A DNA stretch of 33,553 nt from JBOGXB01 sp050694215. Its GTDB lineage: Bacteria > Actinomycetota > CADDZG01 > WHSQ01. This document shows, piece by piece, positions 25,543 through 33,553 of this stretch. The stretch lies in contig JBOGXB010000016.1 of NCBI GenBank assembly GCA_050694215.1, forward strand, positions 1 to 33,553. Direction: 5' to 3'. How positions within the stretch are numbered: position 1 is the stretch's first letter; the number at the start of each line of letters is the position of its first letter. The notes under the pieces were generated by a model. That model was not told the DNA's origin, searched no databases, and was given only the letters and a program-made list of their open reading frames with translations. The translations under genes and the position numbers were made by a program.

Positions 25543-25804
25543 AGCGCATCTCCTCGTTGGTAGTCGGCCCAGGGGGACGATCGGAGGGTGCCTGGGGAAG
25601 TGGCTGTGAGTCGCTGCTGCCTCATTGGGAGCGACCCGCCCTATCAATCGACTTGAATTCCCTGCCAATCAAGCGACTCGTATTTTCCCGATTGTCCCGA
25701 TATATAACCGTGGGGTCAACCGGTGCGTCGATGCTCGAACCGCTGTTTCGGTGAGCCCGAAAATCAGCCGTTTCCTGCGCTTCCCGCCACGTAGACTCCC
25801 GCTC

Positions 25805-28800
25805 GTGGAGGTCCGCAAGACCGTCACCGTGCTGTTCGCGGACGTCTCCGGTTCAACCGCACTAGGCGAGCGCTTGGACCCGGAGTCCCTCCGAGGCGTC
25901 ATGTCCCGGTACTTCGATGAGATGCGCTCCGCCGTGGAGGACCATGGGGGAACGGTTGAGAAGTTCATCGGCGACGCTGTGATGGCCGTCTTCGGGGTCC
26001 CGGTAGTCCACGAGGACGATGCCCTCAGAGCCGTCCGGGCCGCGGCGCAAATGCGAGAGATCCTTGCAGCGCTGAACAACGAGCTCGACCGCGAGTGGGG
26101 TGCCCGTCTCCACATTAGGACCGGGATCAACACCGGTGAGGTGGTGGCAGGTGACCCGTCGGGTAGCCAGTCCTTCGTGACGGGCGACGCGGTAAACGTG
26201 GCCGCTCGCCTGGAGCAGGCCGCGGAGCCCGGGGAGATCCTCATCGGTAAGGAGACCCACAGGCTGGTCCGCGATGCCGTTCTGGTTGAGCCCGTCGACC
26301 CGCTGGAGCTGAAGGGCAAGGTAGAGCGAGTCCCGGCGTTGCGTCTCCTCAACGTGACGGCCGGGGCACCGCCATTCGCTCGCCGGTTGGACTCACCCCT
26401 GGTTGGGCGAGAGGACGAGCTGGTCCGCCTCCGGCATGCGCTCGAGGAGGCGGCGATGCAGCGTGTCTGCCGCATCACAACCGTCGTCGGAGACGCTGGA
26501 CTCGGAAAGTCGCGACTGGTGAATGAGTTCGTTCTGCAAGCGACCACCCGCGCCCGAACGCTGTGGGCTCGATGCCTGCCCTACGGTGAGGGGATCACCT
26601 TTTGGCCGGTCGCCGAGCTGGTCAAGGCCGCAGCTGGGATCGGCGAGTTGGACTCGCCGGGAGCAGCGCGTTCCAAAGTGCGGAATCTCGTCGGCGACGT
26701 GGAGGACGGGGCCGACATCGCGGAGCGGGTAGCCGCGGCGATTGGGCTCGGCGAGGGCGAAGGAGAGATCCAGGAGACGTTCTGGGCCGTGCGTCGGCTC
26801 CTCGAGGTTCTGGCCCGTTACGGCCCGCTCGTCGTGGTCATCGAAGACATCCACTGGGCCGAGCCGACCTTGTTGGACCTGCTCCAGTACGTGGCGGGTT
26901 TCAGCATCGACTACCCCCTGCTCATCCTGTGTACGGCGCGTCCGGACGTCCGCGAGAGCCGCCCCGACTGGGGGAGCATCGGGGAGCTGATCGTGCTCGA
27001 GCCCCTGACCCAGCTGCAGTGCGAGCTGCTGATCGGGAATCTGTTGGGTCGGGCCGGACTGACCGGCGACGTCCGGGCCCGCATCACGGAGTCCGCGGAA
27101 GGAAACCCCCTGTTCGTCGAGGAGATGCTCCGGATGTTGATCGACGACGGGCTTCTCGAGCGGGACGATGGGCACTGGGCGGCCCGAGGTGACCTCTCGC
27201 GAGTCTCGGTCCCCGGTACCATCAGCGCCCTCTTATCGGCCCGACTCGACCAGCTCGCCGGCGAGGAGCGCTCGGTGATCCAGCGCGCCTCGGTCATAGG
27301 AAAGGTCTTCTGGTGGGGGGCAGTGACCGAGCTGTCGCCGGAGGCGATCGGGCGCGCGTCGGCTCCCACCTCCAGACCCTTCTGCGCAAGGAGCTCGTCC
27401 GCCCCGACCGGTCCGGGTTCACCGGAGAGGACGCCTTCCGGTTCAGCCACATCCTCGTCCGCGACGCAGCCTATGAGTCCATGCCCAAGCGGGGCCGGGC
27501 CGAGCTCCACCAACTCTTCGCTTCCTGGCTCGAGCGCAAGGCCGGGGACCGCATTGCGGAGTTCGAAGAGATCCTCGGTTACCACCTCGAGCAGGCGTAC
27601 CGATTCCTGGCCGAGCTTGGGCCCGTCGACGAACCGACCCGAGCCGTCGCAGCCAGGGCTGCAGAGCGGCTGGTGGCTGCCGGCCGGCGGGCCTTCGCCC
27701 ACTGGGATCTCTCCGCAACGGTGAACCTGCTCTCTCGGGCGGCGGACCTCTTCGCGCCGGGCGACCCGTCACGACTCGAGGTCCTGCCAGACCTGGGGAT
27801 GGCGCTGGCCCAATCGGACATCCCACGCGCGGATGTGGTGCTGACCGAGGCGATCGAGGCCGCGAGGGCGAAGGGGGATCGCAGGCTGGAAGCGCGTGCC
27901 GGCGTGCGGCGAGTCTTCGTCCGGCTCCTCCTGGACCCCCAGATCAGCCAGGGACAGTCGCTCATGGAGGTCGAGCGGTATGTCCGGCTGTTCGAGGACT
28001 GGGCGGATGATCTCGGCCTGGCGGAGGCGAGGGTCCTGGTCGGCACGATCCGAATGTGGCAGGGCCGCGCCGCAGTAGCCGAGGAGAGTTTGGAGCGCGC
28101 CATCGCCCACGCGCGACGGGCGAGGAACCGCCGGCAGGAGGCCGAGGCCCTGCGCTGGCTGGCCGTCGTGATCCTCCTGGGCCCCATCCCGGCCGAAGAA
28201 GGCATCCGTCGTCTGGAGTCGATCCTCGATCAAGGGCGCGGCGATCGGAGAGTCGAGATCGCCGTGACCCGCACGCGCGCCGAGCTGGAGGCGATGCGGG
28301 GGAGATTCGAGAGGGCCCGGGAGCTCATTACTCGCGCCAAGACGCTGGCTCGAGAGCTCGGCGACCTCGTCGGCGTGGCGGGAGTGCTCCGTCACTCGGG
28401 GGCGGTCGAGATGCTCGCCGGCGACCCGGTGGGGGCCGAGAAGGACCTGCGCGCCGGCTACGAGATCCTTGACCGCATCAGCGACTTCGGCCATCTCTCC
28501 AGCCTGGCCCCCGACCTCGGAGATGCCGTCTACGCGCAGGGACGCCACGACGAGGCCTTTCGCCTGGCTGAGGGCGCCGAAAAGATCACGATCAAGGGCG
28601 ACGTCGACGCGGGGGTACGGTGGCGGCAGCTGCGCGCCAAGGCACTGGCCCGGCTCGGCCTGTACGACGAAGCTGAGCATCACGCAACGGAGGCAGTTCG
28701 TCTGGCCTCCGCAACCGACCTCCTCAACCTCCACGCCCAGGCCATGGTCGCTCTGACTGAGGTGCTGCGGCTGGCGGGCCGAAAGTCGGACGCGGCGTCG

Positions 28801-28893
28801 GCGTTAAAGACGGCCCTCGACCTGCACCAGCAAAAGGGGAACATCGTTGCCGAGGCACGCGCCGCGTCACCGCTCGATGAACTCGGAGGATGA
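25805..28893 (+). pseudogene. Class III nucleotidyl cyclase-ATPase-helical repeat protein, interrupted by a one-base frameshift
   Basis: Read in one piece this is a signalling protein of about 1029 residues. The cyclase domain (1-180) keeps metal ligands Asp13 and Asp57, Lys53 in KFIGD, and Asn131/Arg135 in GDAVNVAARLE, so it looks catalytically complete. Residues 196-520 form an AAA-type ATPase with Walker A GDAGLGKS (229-236) and Walker B VVVIEDIHWAEP. The rest is helical TPR-like repeats. Frame 1 runs from 25805 to about 27343. The protein then continues in a second frame (DRARVGSHLQTLLRKELVRPD). Adding one G near 27344 (gaggcg[g]atcgg) restores the family sequence. The GTG at 25805 is chosen because homologues start at EVRKTVTV; GTG 25751 is an alternative. 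It may be a sequence error rather than a dead gene. Confidence 0.85.
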
Positions 28894-28911
28894 CCTCGAA
28901 GTTTTCGTGCC

Positions 28912-30072
28912 ATGAAAGCAAACAGAAGTGACGTAGTGATCATAGGTGGAGGGGTCATTGGTTTGTCGATTGCGGGCGAGCTCCTGCGCGCGGGCGTCGA
29001 GCGTGTCTGTGTATTCGAGAGTGAAAGTTCCCTCGGTCGAGGGTCGTCGAGCCGGGCGAACGGCGGCGTGCGCGCTCAGTTCACCACAGAGATAAACATC
29101 GCGTTCTCTCTGCACTCCATCGGTGAAATAGAGCGATTGCGGAACGCCTTCGGAGATGAGCTCTCTTTCCATCAGGTCGGCTACCTGCTCTTCACGGGCG
29201 ATCGGGAACGGGCCGAGGGGCTGGAACGGGCGGTAGAGCTACAACGGTCGCTCGGAGTTGAGACCGAGTGGCTCTCTCCGAAGGAGATCGTCGAGCACGC
29301 CGGCTTCGTCCGCGCTGAAGGTCTGATAGCGGGCACGTATCACGCCCGCGATGGCCACCTCGATCCACACGGGTTGGTTGCGGTCTTCGAACACGAGGCA
29401 AGGCGCCTCGGCGCCGAGATTCGCGCAGGATCCGAGGTTGGCTCGATCGAACGGGCGGGCCGCGAGTTCGAGTTGACCGTCGGAGAGCGACGCCATCGGG
29501 CAACATGGGTGGTGAACGCAGCAGGAGCCCACGCGCGGGCCGTCGCGGCGCTGCTACAAGTCGACGTCCCGGTGGACCCGGTGCGAAGGAATCTCGCCTA
29601 CCTTCACGACATGGATGCTCCAAGGAAGCCGCTGCCGATGTGTGTCGACCTCGATACGGGGGTACTCGTGCGTCGGGAAGGCCCCAACGGCTATGTCATT
29701 GCCTATTCGGACCCGAACGACCTGCCGGGATGGGAAACGGCACTGGATCCTCGTTTTCTTCCGGCGGTGGCTTCACGGATCGGCAACCGCTTCCCCCATC
29801 TCGAAGGCAAGCGGGTCCATCCGAAGCAATGCTGGGCGGGCCTGTACCCAGAGACCCCGGATGGACACGCGATCGTCGGCGAGGCTCCCTCCGTTCCACG
29901 CTTTATCCAGTGTGTGGGTTTCGGAGGTCATGGACTCATGCACTCTCCCGCCGCCGGCAAGGCGGTGGCCGAGCTGATAACGAAAGGCCGGTGCGACGCC
30001 TTCGACCTCCATCCCCTCAGAGCCTCTCGTTTCGATGAAGGGGACCTCGTGGTAGAGACGGCCATCTTGTGA
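28912..30072 (+). CDS. FAD-dependent oxidoreductase of the DAO / sarcosine oxidase-beta type
   Basis: The 386-residue protein opens with a Rossmann FAD motif VVIIGGGVIGLSIAGELL (Gly12-Gly13-Gly14-x2-Gly17). It then has SSRANGGVRAQF, a segment seen in sarcosine oxidase beta and dimethylglycine dehydrogenase-like flavoproteins. The C-terminal FAD contact is GFGGHGLMHSPAAGKAVAELI (about 342-362). It probably oxidises an N-methyl or secondary amine of an amino acid; the substrate is not determined. No partner subunits of a heterotetrameric oxidase are nearby. The first codons are less GC-rich than the neighbours. The ATG at 28912 is 18 bases after the frameshifted cyclase gene. Confidence 0.88.
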   Translation: MKANRSDVVIIGGGVIGLSIAGELLRAGVERVCVFESESSLGRGSSSRANGGVRAQFTTEINIAFSLHSIGEIERLRNAFGDELSFHQVGYLLFTGDRERAEGLERAVELQRSLGVETEWLSPKEIVEHAGFVRAEGLIAGTYHARDGHLDPHGLVAVFEHEARRLGAEIRAGSEVGSIERAGREFELTVGERRHRATWVVNAAGAHARAVAALLQVDVPVDPVRRNLAYLHDMDAPRKPLPMCVDLDTGVLVRREGPNGYVIAYSDPNDLPGWETALDPRFLPAVASRIGNRFPHLEGKRVHPKQCWAGLYPETPDGHAIVGEAPSVPRFIQCVGFGGHGLMHSPAAGKAVAELITKGRCDAFDLHPLRASRFDEGDLVVETAIL

Positions 30073-30111
30073 GCTGGTGGCCCAGTGTCCGATCGAAATT
30101 TCTCGGAGAAG

Positions 30112-30138
30112 TGTCGAACTGGGGTGCTTCCGTTCGTC
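30112..30138 (+). promoter_or_regulatory. Candidate ECF-type promoter upstream of the DGPF gene
   Basis: TGTCGA (30112-30117), a 17-base spacer and CGTC (30135-30138) match the general ECF promoter layout. As far as I recall, TGTCGA is also the -35 motif reported for ECF42 sigma factors. The element is about 60 bases before the ATG of the DGPF gene, which is followed by the ECF42 gene itself. This fits the known habit of these sigma factors of activating DGPF genes and their own operon. Confidence 0.5.
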
Positions 30139-30197
30139 CTAGGGCCGATGATGGAAGCCTCGCCCGAGAGAGGGCCGGGCCGAGCGAAGGAGGAGCG

Positions 30198-30596
30198 ATG
30201 CGCTACCTGCTGTTGATATATGGACCCGAGTGGGACTCGACCGGAATGACGCCCGAACAGCAGCAGGCGTCGATGGACGAGTGGACCGGTTACACCGCGG
30301 ATCTGATGACGCGCGGGGCGTTGGAGGGCGGGGAGGCGCTCGAGCCCACGAACACCGCCACCACGGTGCGTGTTCGCAACGACGAGACGCTCACGACCGA
30401 CGGTCCCTTTGCGGAGACCAACGAGGTACTCGGCGGCTTCTATCTGATCAACTGCAAGGACCTCGACGAGGCAATCGAGATTGCCGCCGCGTGCCCGGCC
30501 GCCGGGGCCGGCTCGATCGAGCTCAGGCCCATTACCGAGTTCGGTGAGGAGTACGAGAAGGCGGTCCGTGAGCGAGCCGGCATCGCGAGCTCCTGA
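30198..30596 (+). CDS. YCII-domain (DGPF) protein
   Basis: The 132-residue protein has the YCII-related fold with the hallmark TTDGPFAETNEVLGGFYLI (DGPF at 68-71) and starts MRYLLLIYGPE. The start at ATG 30198 is set by the strong AAGGAGGAG just upstream, although the frame is open further back. Members of this family are encoded next to ECF42 sigma factors and are their main targets; their biochemical role is unknown. The 3' end overlaps the sigma factor start by 29 bases. Confidence 0.93.
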   Translation: MRYLLLIYGPEWDSTGMTPEQQQASMDEWTGYTADLMTRGALEGGEALEPTNTATTVRVRNDETLTTDGPFAETNEVLGGFYLINCKDLDEAIEIAAACPAAGAGSIELRPITEFGEEYEKAVRERAGIASS

Positions 30597-31860
30597 GGCT
30601 TCGTTCGGGCCCGATTTCGACGTCGCGGCCGCCCGCCTCTACCGCGAGATCTGGGGACGGGCGGTCGCAGCGCTCATGCGCGTCTGTGGCGATCTCGATC
30701 TCGCCGAAGATGTCCTCCAGGAGGCGTGGCTGGTCGCGCTCACGCGATGGCGGCATGACGGCATCCCAGACGATCCAACTGGCTGGCTGCTCACAACGGC
30801 GCGTAACAAAGCGATTGACCGGATGCGGCGAGCCCAGAACCTCAAATCGAAGGAACCCCTACTCTTGACGGCAAACATCTCAGATCCGTTCGATGAAAGT
30901 TCGGGATCGTCGGTAGAAGACCATCGGCTGCGCTTGATGTTCACCTGCTGCCATCCGGCCCTCTCGTTGGAGGCGCGCGTTGCCCTGACCCTGAGGACCA
31001 TCGGTGGACTGACCACTCCGGAGGTCGCAAGTGCCTTCCTCGTGACCGAGCCGACGATGGGCCAACGTCTCTCCCGTGCCAAACGCAAGATAAGGGTGGC
31101 AGGCATCCCCTACGAGATCCCGCCAGACCATGCGCTGCCCGAGCGGCTTGGATCCGTGCTTGCGGTCATCTACGTCGTGTTCACAGAGGGATACGCGGCA
31201 TCGTCGGGCGACCGAATCGTGCGCCGCGAACTTTGCGACGAGGCGATAAGGCTCGGCCGTGTCCTCGTTGGGTTGATGCCCGACGAGCCCGAAGCACGCG
31301 GGCTGCTGGCGCTCATGCTGGTACAACATTCACGGCGCACAGCTCGGATCGATGAATTCGGAGACATTGTCCTTCTCGAGCAGCAGGACCGCTTGAGGTG
31401 GGATCGAACGATGGTCGAGGAGGGGCTTGGCCTGGTCAGGAACGCCCTGACTCGAGCAACTCCCGGTCCCTATCTGTTGCAGGCCGCGATCGCGGCGGCC
31501 CACGCGGAGGCGGCCTCGTTCGGGGAGACCGACTGGCCGCGGATCGTGGCGCTCTACGATCTGTTGCTCGAGCGGATGCCGTCTCCGGTCGTCAAACTCA
31601 ACCGCGCCGTTGCTGTGGCGATGCGCGACGGACCCGGTGCGGGCCTCGAGCTGATCGATGCGCTGTTGGATGACGGACGGCTCGATCGCTTCCATCTGCT
31701 CCATTCGGCGCGCGCCGAGCTTCTCCGTCGCATGGGCCGCACCAACGAGGCTGAGGAAGACTACAGGCGCGCGCTCACGCTAGAGCAGACCGGCCCGGAG
31801 CGCCGCTATCTGGAAGGTCGGTTGGCAGAGCTACGTGCCGCACGAGACGTTTCGACGTGA
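30568..31860 (+). CDS. ECF42-type RNA polymerase sigma factor with C-terminal helical-repeat extension
   Basis: The GTG at 30568 gives 430 residues. Region sigma-2 spans about 22-91 (ARLYREIWGRAVAALMRVC, AEDVLQEAWLVALTRW, GWLLTTARNKAIDRMRR). Region sigma-4 spans about 121-180, with the group hallmark MFTCCHPAL and the helix-turn-helix TTPEVASAFLVTEPTMGQRLSRAKRKI. Residues 185-430 form the large TPR-like extension typical of this group, which has no anti-sigma factor and is thought to be controlled through the extension. It overlaps the DGPF gene, so the two are co-expressed. Confidence 0.95.
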   Translation: MSEPASRAPEASFGPDFDVAAARLYREIWGRAVAALMRVCGDLDLAEDVLQEAWLVALTRWRHDGIPDDPTGWLLTTARNKAIDRMRRAQNLKSKEPLLLTANISDPFDESSGSSVEDHRLRLMFTCCHPALSLEARVALTLRTIGGLTTPEVASAFLVTEPTMGQRLSRAKRKIRVAGIPYEIPPDHALPERLGSVLAVIYVVFTEGYAASSGDRIVRRELCDEAIRLGRVLVGLMPDEPEARGLLALMLVQHSRRTARIDEFGDIVLLEQQDRLRWDRTMVEEGLGLVRNALTRATPGPYLLQAAIAAAHAEAASFGETDWPRIVALYDLLLERMPSPVVKLNRAVAVAMRDGPGAGLELIDALLDDGRLDRFHLLHSARAELLRRMGRTNEAEEDYRRALTLEQTGPERRYLEGRLAELRAARDVST

Positions 31861-31895
31861 GGCCGGTACTCGACGCCGGCGCGGCCGGATAAACG

Positions 31896-32597
31896 ATGCG
31901 CCCATCCGAGTTCCATCGTCAGGCAGCACCACGAATCACAGATGTCCTTCTCTCTTGGAGCGGTGGCAAGGACTCAGCGATGGCCTTGCACACGCTCCGA
32001 CAAGACTCCTCGTACAGAGTCACCTGCCTACTAACGACCGTCACCAAGGATTACGAGCGCGTCAGCATCCACGGGGTCCGGCGCGCGCTCCTAGACCGCC
32101 AGGCGGAGGCCATCGATCTCGACCTCTTCGAGGTGACAATTCCGGCTCAATGCACGCACGAGACGTATCAGTCCAGCATGGTCGCAGCACTCATGTCACC
32201 GCGTCTCGCCGATATAAATACGCACGCCTTCGCAGACCTCTTTTTGGAAGACGTTCGGGCTTACCGGGAAACCAACCTCGCAAAGCTCGGTAAGAAAGCC
32301 ATATTTCCCGTTTGGGGTCACGAAACGAAGATCCTCGCACGAAATTTCATCTCGCTCGGATTTCATGCAGTGGTCGTGTGCGTCGACTCGAGGATTCTCG
32401 ACCGTGACCTCGCGGGACGGGAATTCGATCAAGCCTTCTTGAACGACCTCCCCATGAACGTTGATCCATGCGGCGAGAACGGCGAGTTCCACACGTTCGT
32501 CTACGACGGTCCGGGCTTCCGTTTCCCGATCCGGTTCGAGCGAGGCAAGACCGTAGTTCGGGATGGGTTCGCTTTTAGCGATCTCGTCCAGACTTGA
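31896..32597 (+). CDS. PP-loop ATPase of the Dph6 (diphthine-ammonia ligase) / DUF71 type
   Basis: The 233-residue protein has the N-type PP-loop SGGKDS (22-27) in VLLSWSGGKDSAMALHTL. The DUF71/Dph6 signatures follow: PVWG (138-141) and GENGEFHTFVYDGP (193-206). Family members adenylate a substrate carboxylate and amidate it; eukaryotic Dph6 completes diphthamide on EF2. Bacteria lack diphthamide, so the substrate here must differ and is unknown. The ATG at 31896 has no good ribosome binding site. Parts of the gene are less GC-rich than its neighbours, a possible sign of transfer. It follows the ECF42 gene by 35 bases. Confidence 0.88.
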   Translation: MRPSEFHRQAAPRITDVLLSWSGGKDSAMALHTLRQDSSYRVTCLLTTVTKDYERVSIHGVRRALLDRQAEAIDLDLFEVTIPAQCTHETYQSSMVAALMSPRLADINTHAFADLFLEDVRAYRETNLAKLGKKAIFPVWGHETKILARNFISLGFHAVVVCVDSRILDRDLAGREFDQAFLNDLPMNVDPCGENGEFHTFVYDGPGFRFPIRFERGKTVVRDGFAFSDLVQT

Positions 32598-32714
32598 CGC
32601 ACCCACAGTGTTCCCCGAGTAGCAAGATGCGCCATGCGCTCATACTCCGCTCCGACAAATCTCCTCCACGTGGCGACTGAGCCAGGGCGGGGGCAAGACC
32701 CGGCACCACCCGGC

Positions 32715-33026
32715 TCATCTCGCGTCCCTCAAGCGGAGCCTCCGACGACCCTCGCGGGCCACCGTCTCGAGACGAGTCAATTCCTCCTGGGCGCGCTGGT
32801 CACCCGAACGAGATAACGTGTATGGCTTCCTTCGGTCACGGCTCGCCTTCTGCACGATCAGACCTCGCTCTTCCATACGCGAGATCGCACTGTAGAGCGT
32901 TCCGGGCCCCGGTCGGCGCCCAGAGAACGCTTCGAGGTCGTTTGCAATGGCGTAGCCATGCTTCGGCCCGTCAAGCAGGCTCACCAGCACCAGCATCTCC
33001 GCTTGCGAGAACCTCACCGCGCTCAC
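32715..33026 (-). CDS. PadR-family transcriptional regulator
   Basis: The 103-residue protein shows the PadR winged helix: LVLVSLLDGPKHGYAIANDLEAF, then GPGTLYSAISRMEERGLIV and a wing ending RRKPYTLSRSGDQ. The C-terminal dimerisation helix is short, as in the small PadR-s2 class. The start is GTG at 33026 because an in-frame stop lies four codons upstream; GTG at 33017 is an alternative. It converges on the Dph6-like gene. No obvious efflux pump, the usual target, lies in the window. Confidence 0.88.
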   Translation of the reverse strand: MSAVRFSQAEMLVLVSLLDGPKHGYAIANDLEAFSGRRPGPGTLYSAISRMEERGLIVQKASRDRRKPYTLSRSGDQRAQEELTRLETVAREGRRRLRLRDAR

Positions 33027-33187
33027 CAGTAGCGCCTACGCCTGTAGATCACTTGCGCCCTTTTTCTCCTGTCCGATCCGCCCCGAGAGGCTTGGGTCTT
33101 GTCCTAGGCTGACCTCTTGTTGCCCTCCGTTAGATCTCGCGAGGCAGCCCTACTTCGGAACACGAGGTCTCAGCGTTGCCAGGAGGC

Positions 33188-33316
33188 TCAGCCGCAGCAC
33201 CGTGGATATATCGAGCCGGCGGTCAGCCACATCGACACCAGTACCGCCACTACCAGGACCAGCGAAAGCGTTGCCTTCCAAGTATCCACCCCCCGTCCCC
33301 CTTGTAACTCGGCCAT
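33188..33316 (-). CDS. Possible 42-residue single-helix membrane peptide
   Basis: ATG at 33316 opens a 43-codon frame ending at TGA 33188-33190. The peptide starts MAELQGGRGVDTWKAT, then has one clean hydrophobic helix (LSLVLVVAVLVSMWLTAG, about residues 17-34), and ends in YPRCCG with a Cys-Cys pair. It lies within the 425-base gap between the PadR and XRE genes and is divergent from the XRE gene. There is no strong ribosome binding site. One of the TAACT repeats covers its start region. Composition fits a real small membrane protein, but a chance frame cannot be excluded. Confidence 0.35.
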   Translation of the reverse strand: MAELQGGRGVDTWKATLSLVLVVAVLVSMWLTAGSIYPRCCG

Positions 33317-33415
33317 AACTCAGCTTACATCGCTAGTTACGACCAGAGACGAAGCGGGGGTGCTACCAGGGTCTTTGAGGCCTGATGGCTGCTTTGGGCG
33401 TATAACTGATAGTTA
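33305..33415. repeat. Cluster of five TAACT/AGTTA sites between divergent genes
   Basis: TAACTC occurs at 33305-33310 and 33316-33321, 11 bases apart or one helical turn. AGTTA is at 33335-33339. The palindrome TAACT-GAT-AGTTA lies at 33403-33415 and overlaps TATAAC (33401-33406), a good -10 sequence for the XRE gene. Such a cluster in otherwise GC-rich DNA looks like an operator set. Binding by the adjacent XRE protein is inference. Confidence 0.45.
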
Positions 33416-33451
33416 CATTGACGTAAACCTGTCCATCCGAAGGAGAGAAGC

Positions 33452-33553
33452 ATGGAGCTAGGCCCACGCCTCAGGCGGTTGCGCGTCGCCCGGGGCCTCA
33501 CCCAACAAGAGCTCGCCGCCCCTCATTACACGCACGCCTACGTCAGCACTATC
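33452..33553 (+). CDS. XRE-family transcriptional regulator, N-terminal part, cut by the window end
   Basis: The ATG at 33452 has AAGGAGAG four to five bases upstream. The 34 visible residues (MELGPRLRRLRVARGLTQQE and on to YTHAYVSTI) are the first helices of a Cro/C1-type helix-turn-helix. The AAPHYTHAYVSTI segment is typical of actinobacterial regulators that continue into a long TPR-like or ATPase region, so the complete protein is probably much longer. The target genes are unknown. A TAACT-GAT-AGTTA palindrome lies 37 bases upstream of the start. Confidence 0.8.
   Translation, partial: MELGPRLRRLRVARGLTQQELAAPHYTHAYVSTI

Noticed and set aside
27311..27319. Run of six Gs (27315-27320 region) as a programmed frameshift site in the cyclase gene
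   Set aside because: The family sequence stays in the first frame for about nine codons after the run (GAVTELSPE), so the shift occurs later, near 27344, where there is no slippery heptamer.
33117..33461. Plus-strand open frame of 114 codons before the XRE gene
   Set aside because: It has no ribosome binding site or domain, crosses the likely XRE promoter and overlaps the XRE start in another frame.

Overview
The window is high-GC DNA with actinobacterial gene order and codon use. I read it as a chromosome segment of a member of the Actinomycetota, probably from an uncultured or poorly sampled lineage. The evidence is the housekeeping neighbourhood metG-tatD-rsmA-ispE-glmU beside rsmI-pmt, which matches the order I recall from Mycobacterium, plus a WS/DGAT acyltransferase, an ECF42-type sigma factor, WYL-free XRE/PadR/TetR regulators and GTG/TTG starts. 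Species cannot be read from the sequence. No CRISPR array, insertion sequence, integrase or rRNA was seen.

Region 1 (1-11 kb) is mostly housekeeping. On the minus strand metG, tatD, rsmA, an orphan receiver protein, ispE, tRNA-Gln(TTG) and glmU follow one another and cover translation, 16S rRNA maturation, the MEP isoprenoid pathway and UDP-GlcNAc supply. An AbrB-fold regulator with a four-cysteine zinc-ribbon-like tail diverges from metG. Then come rsmI, overlapped by a membrane-anchored hydrolase-like gene, and a divergent protein O-mannosyltransferase.

Region 2 (10.6-19.3 kb) is an envelope and secretion block: a membrane-anchored FKBP isomerase, an alpha/beta hydrolase, a secreted 994-residue Asp-box beta-propeller, a beta-propeller lipoprotein, a five-helix membrane protein ending in a blue-copper (cupredoxin) domain and, divergent from it, a secreted glucose/sorbosone-dehydrogenase-like propeller. 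The last two could form an extracytoplasmic oxidation/electron-transfer pair (inference).

Region 3 (19.3-25.5 kb) is a run of minus-strand genes: a CPBP intramembrane protease, a TetR regulator with a striking double operator, a nitroreductase, a small orphan protein, a large unrecognised polytopic membrane protein with conserved-looking His/Asp motifs, and a WS/DGAT wax ester/triacylglycerol synthase.

Region 4 (25.6-33.5 kb) carries signalling and accessory genes on the plus strand: a class III cyclase-ATPase-repeat protein broken by a one-base frameshift, a DAO-family FAD oxidoreductase, an ECF42 sigma factor with its DGPF/YCII partner and a candidate autoregulatory promoter, and a Dph6-like PP-loop ATPase. 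A minus-strand PadR regulator follows. At the right edge a truncated XRE regulator is divergent from a possible 42-residue one-helix membrane peptide, with repeated TAACT/AGTTA sites between and around them.

The best candidates for undescribed biology are the 610-residue membrane protein, the cupredoxin/dehydrogenase pair, the zinc-ribbon AbrB protein and the XRE/small-membrane-peptide locus at the edge.
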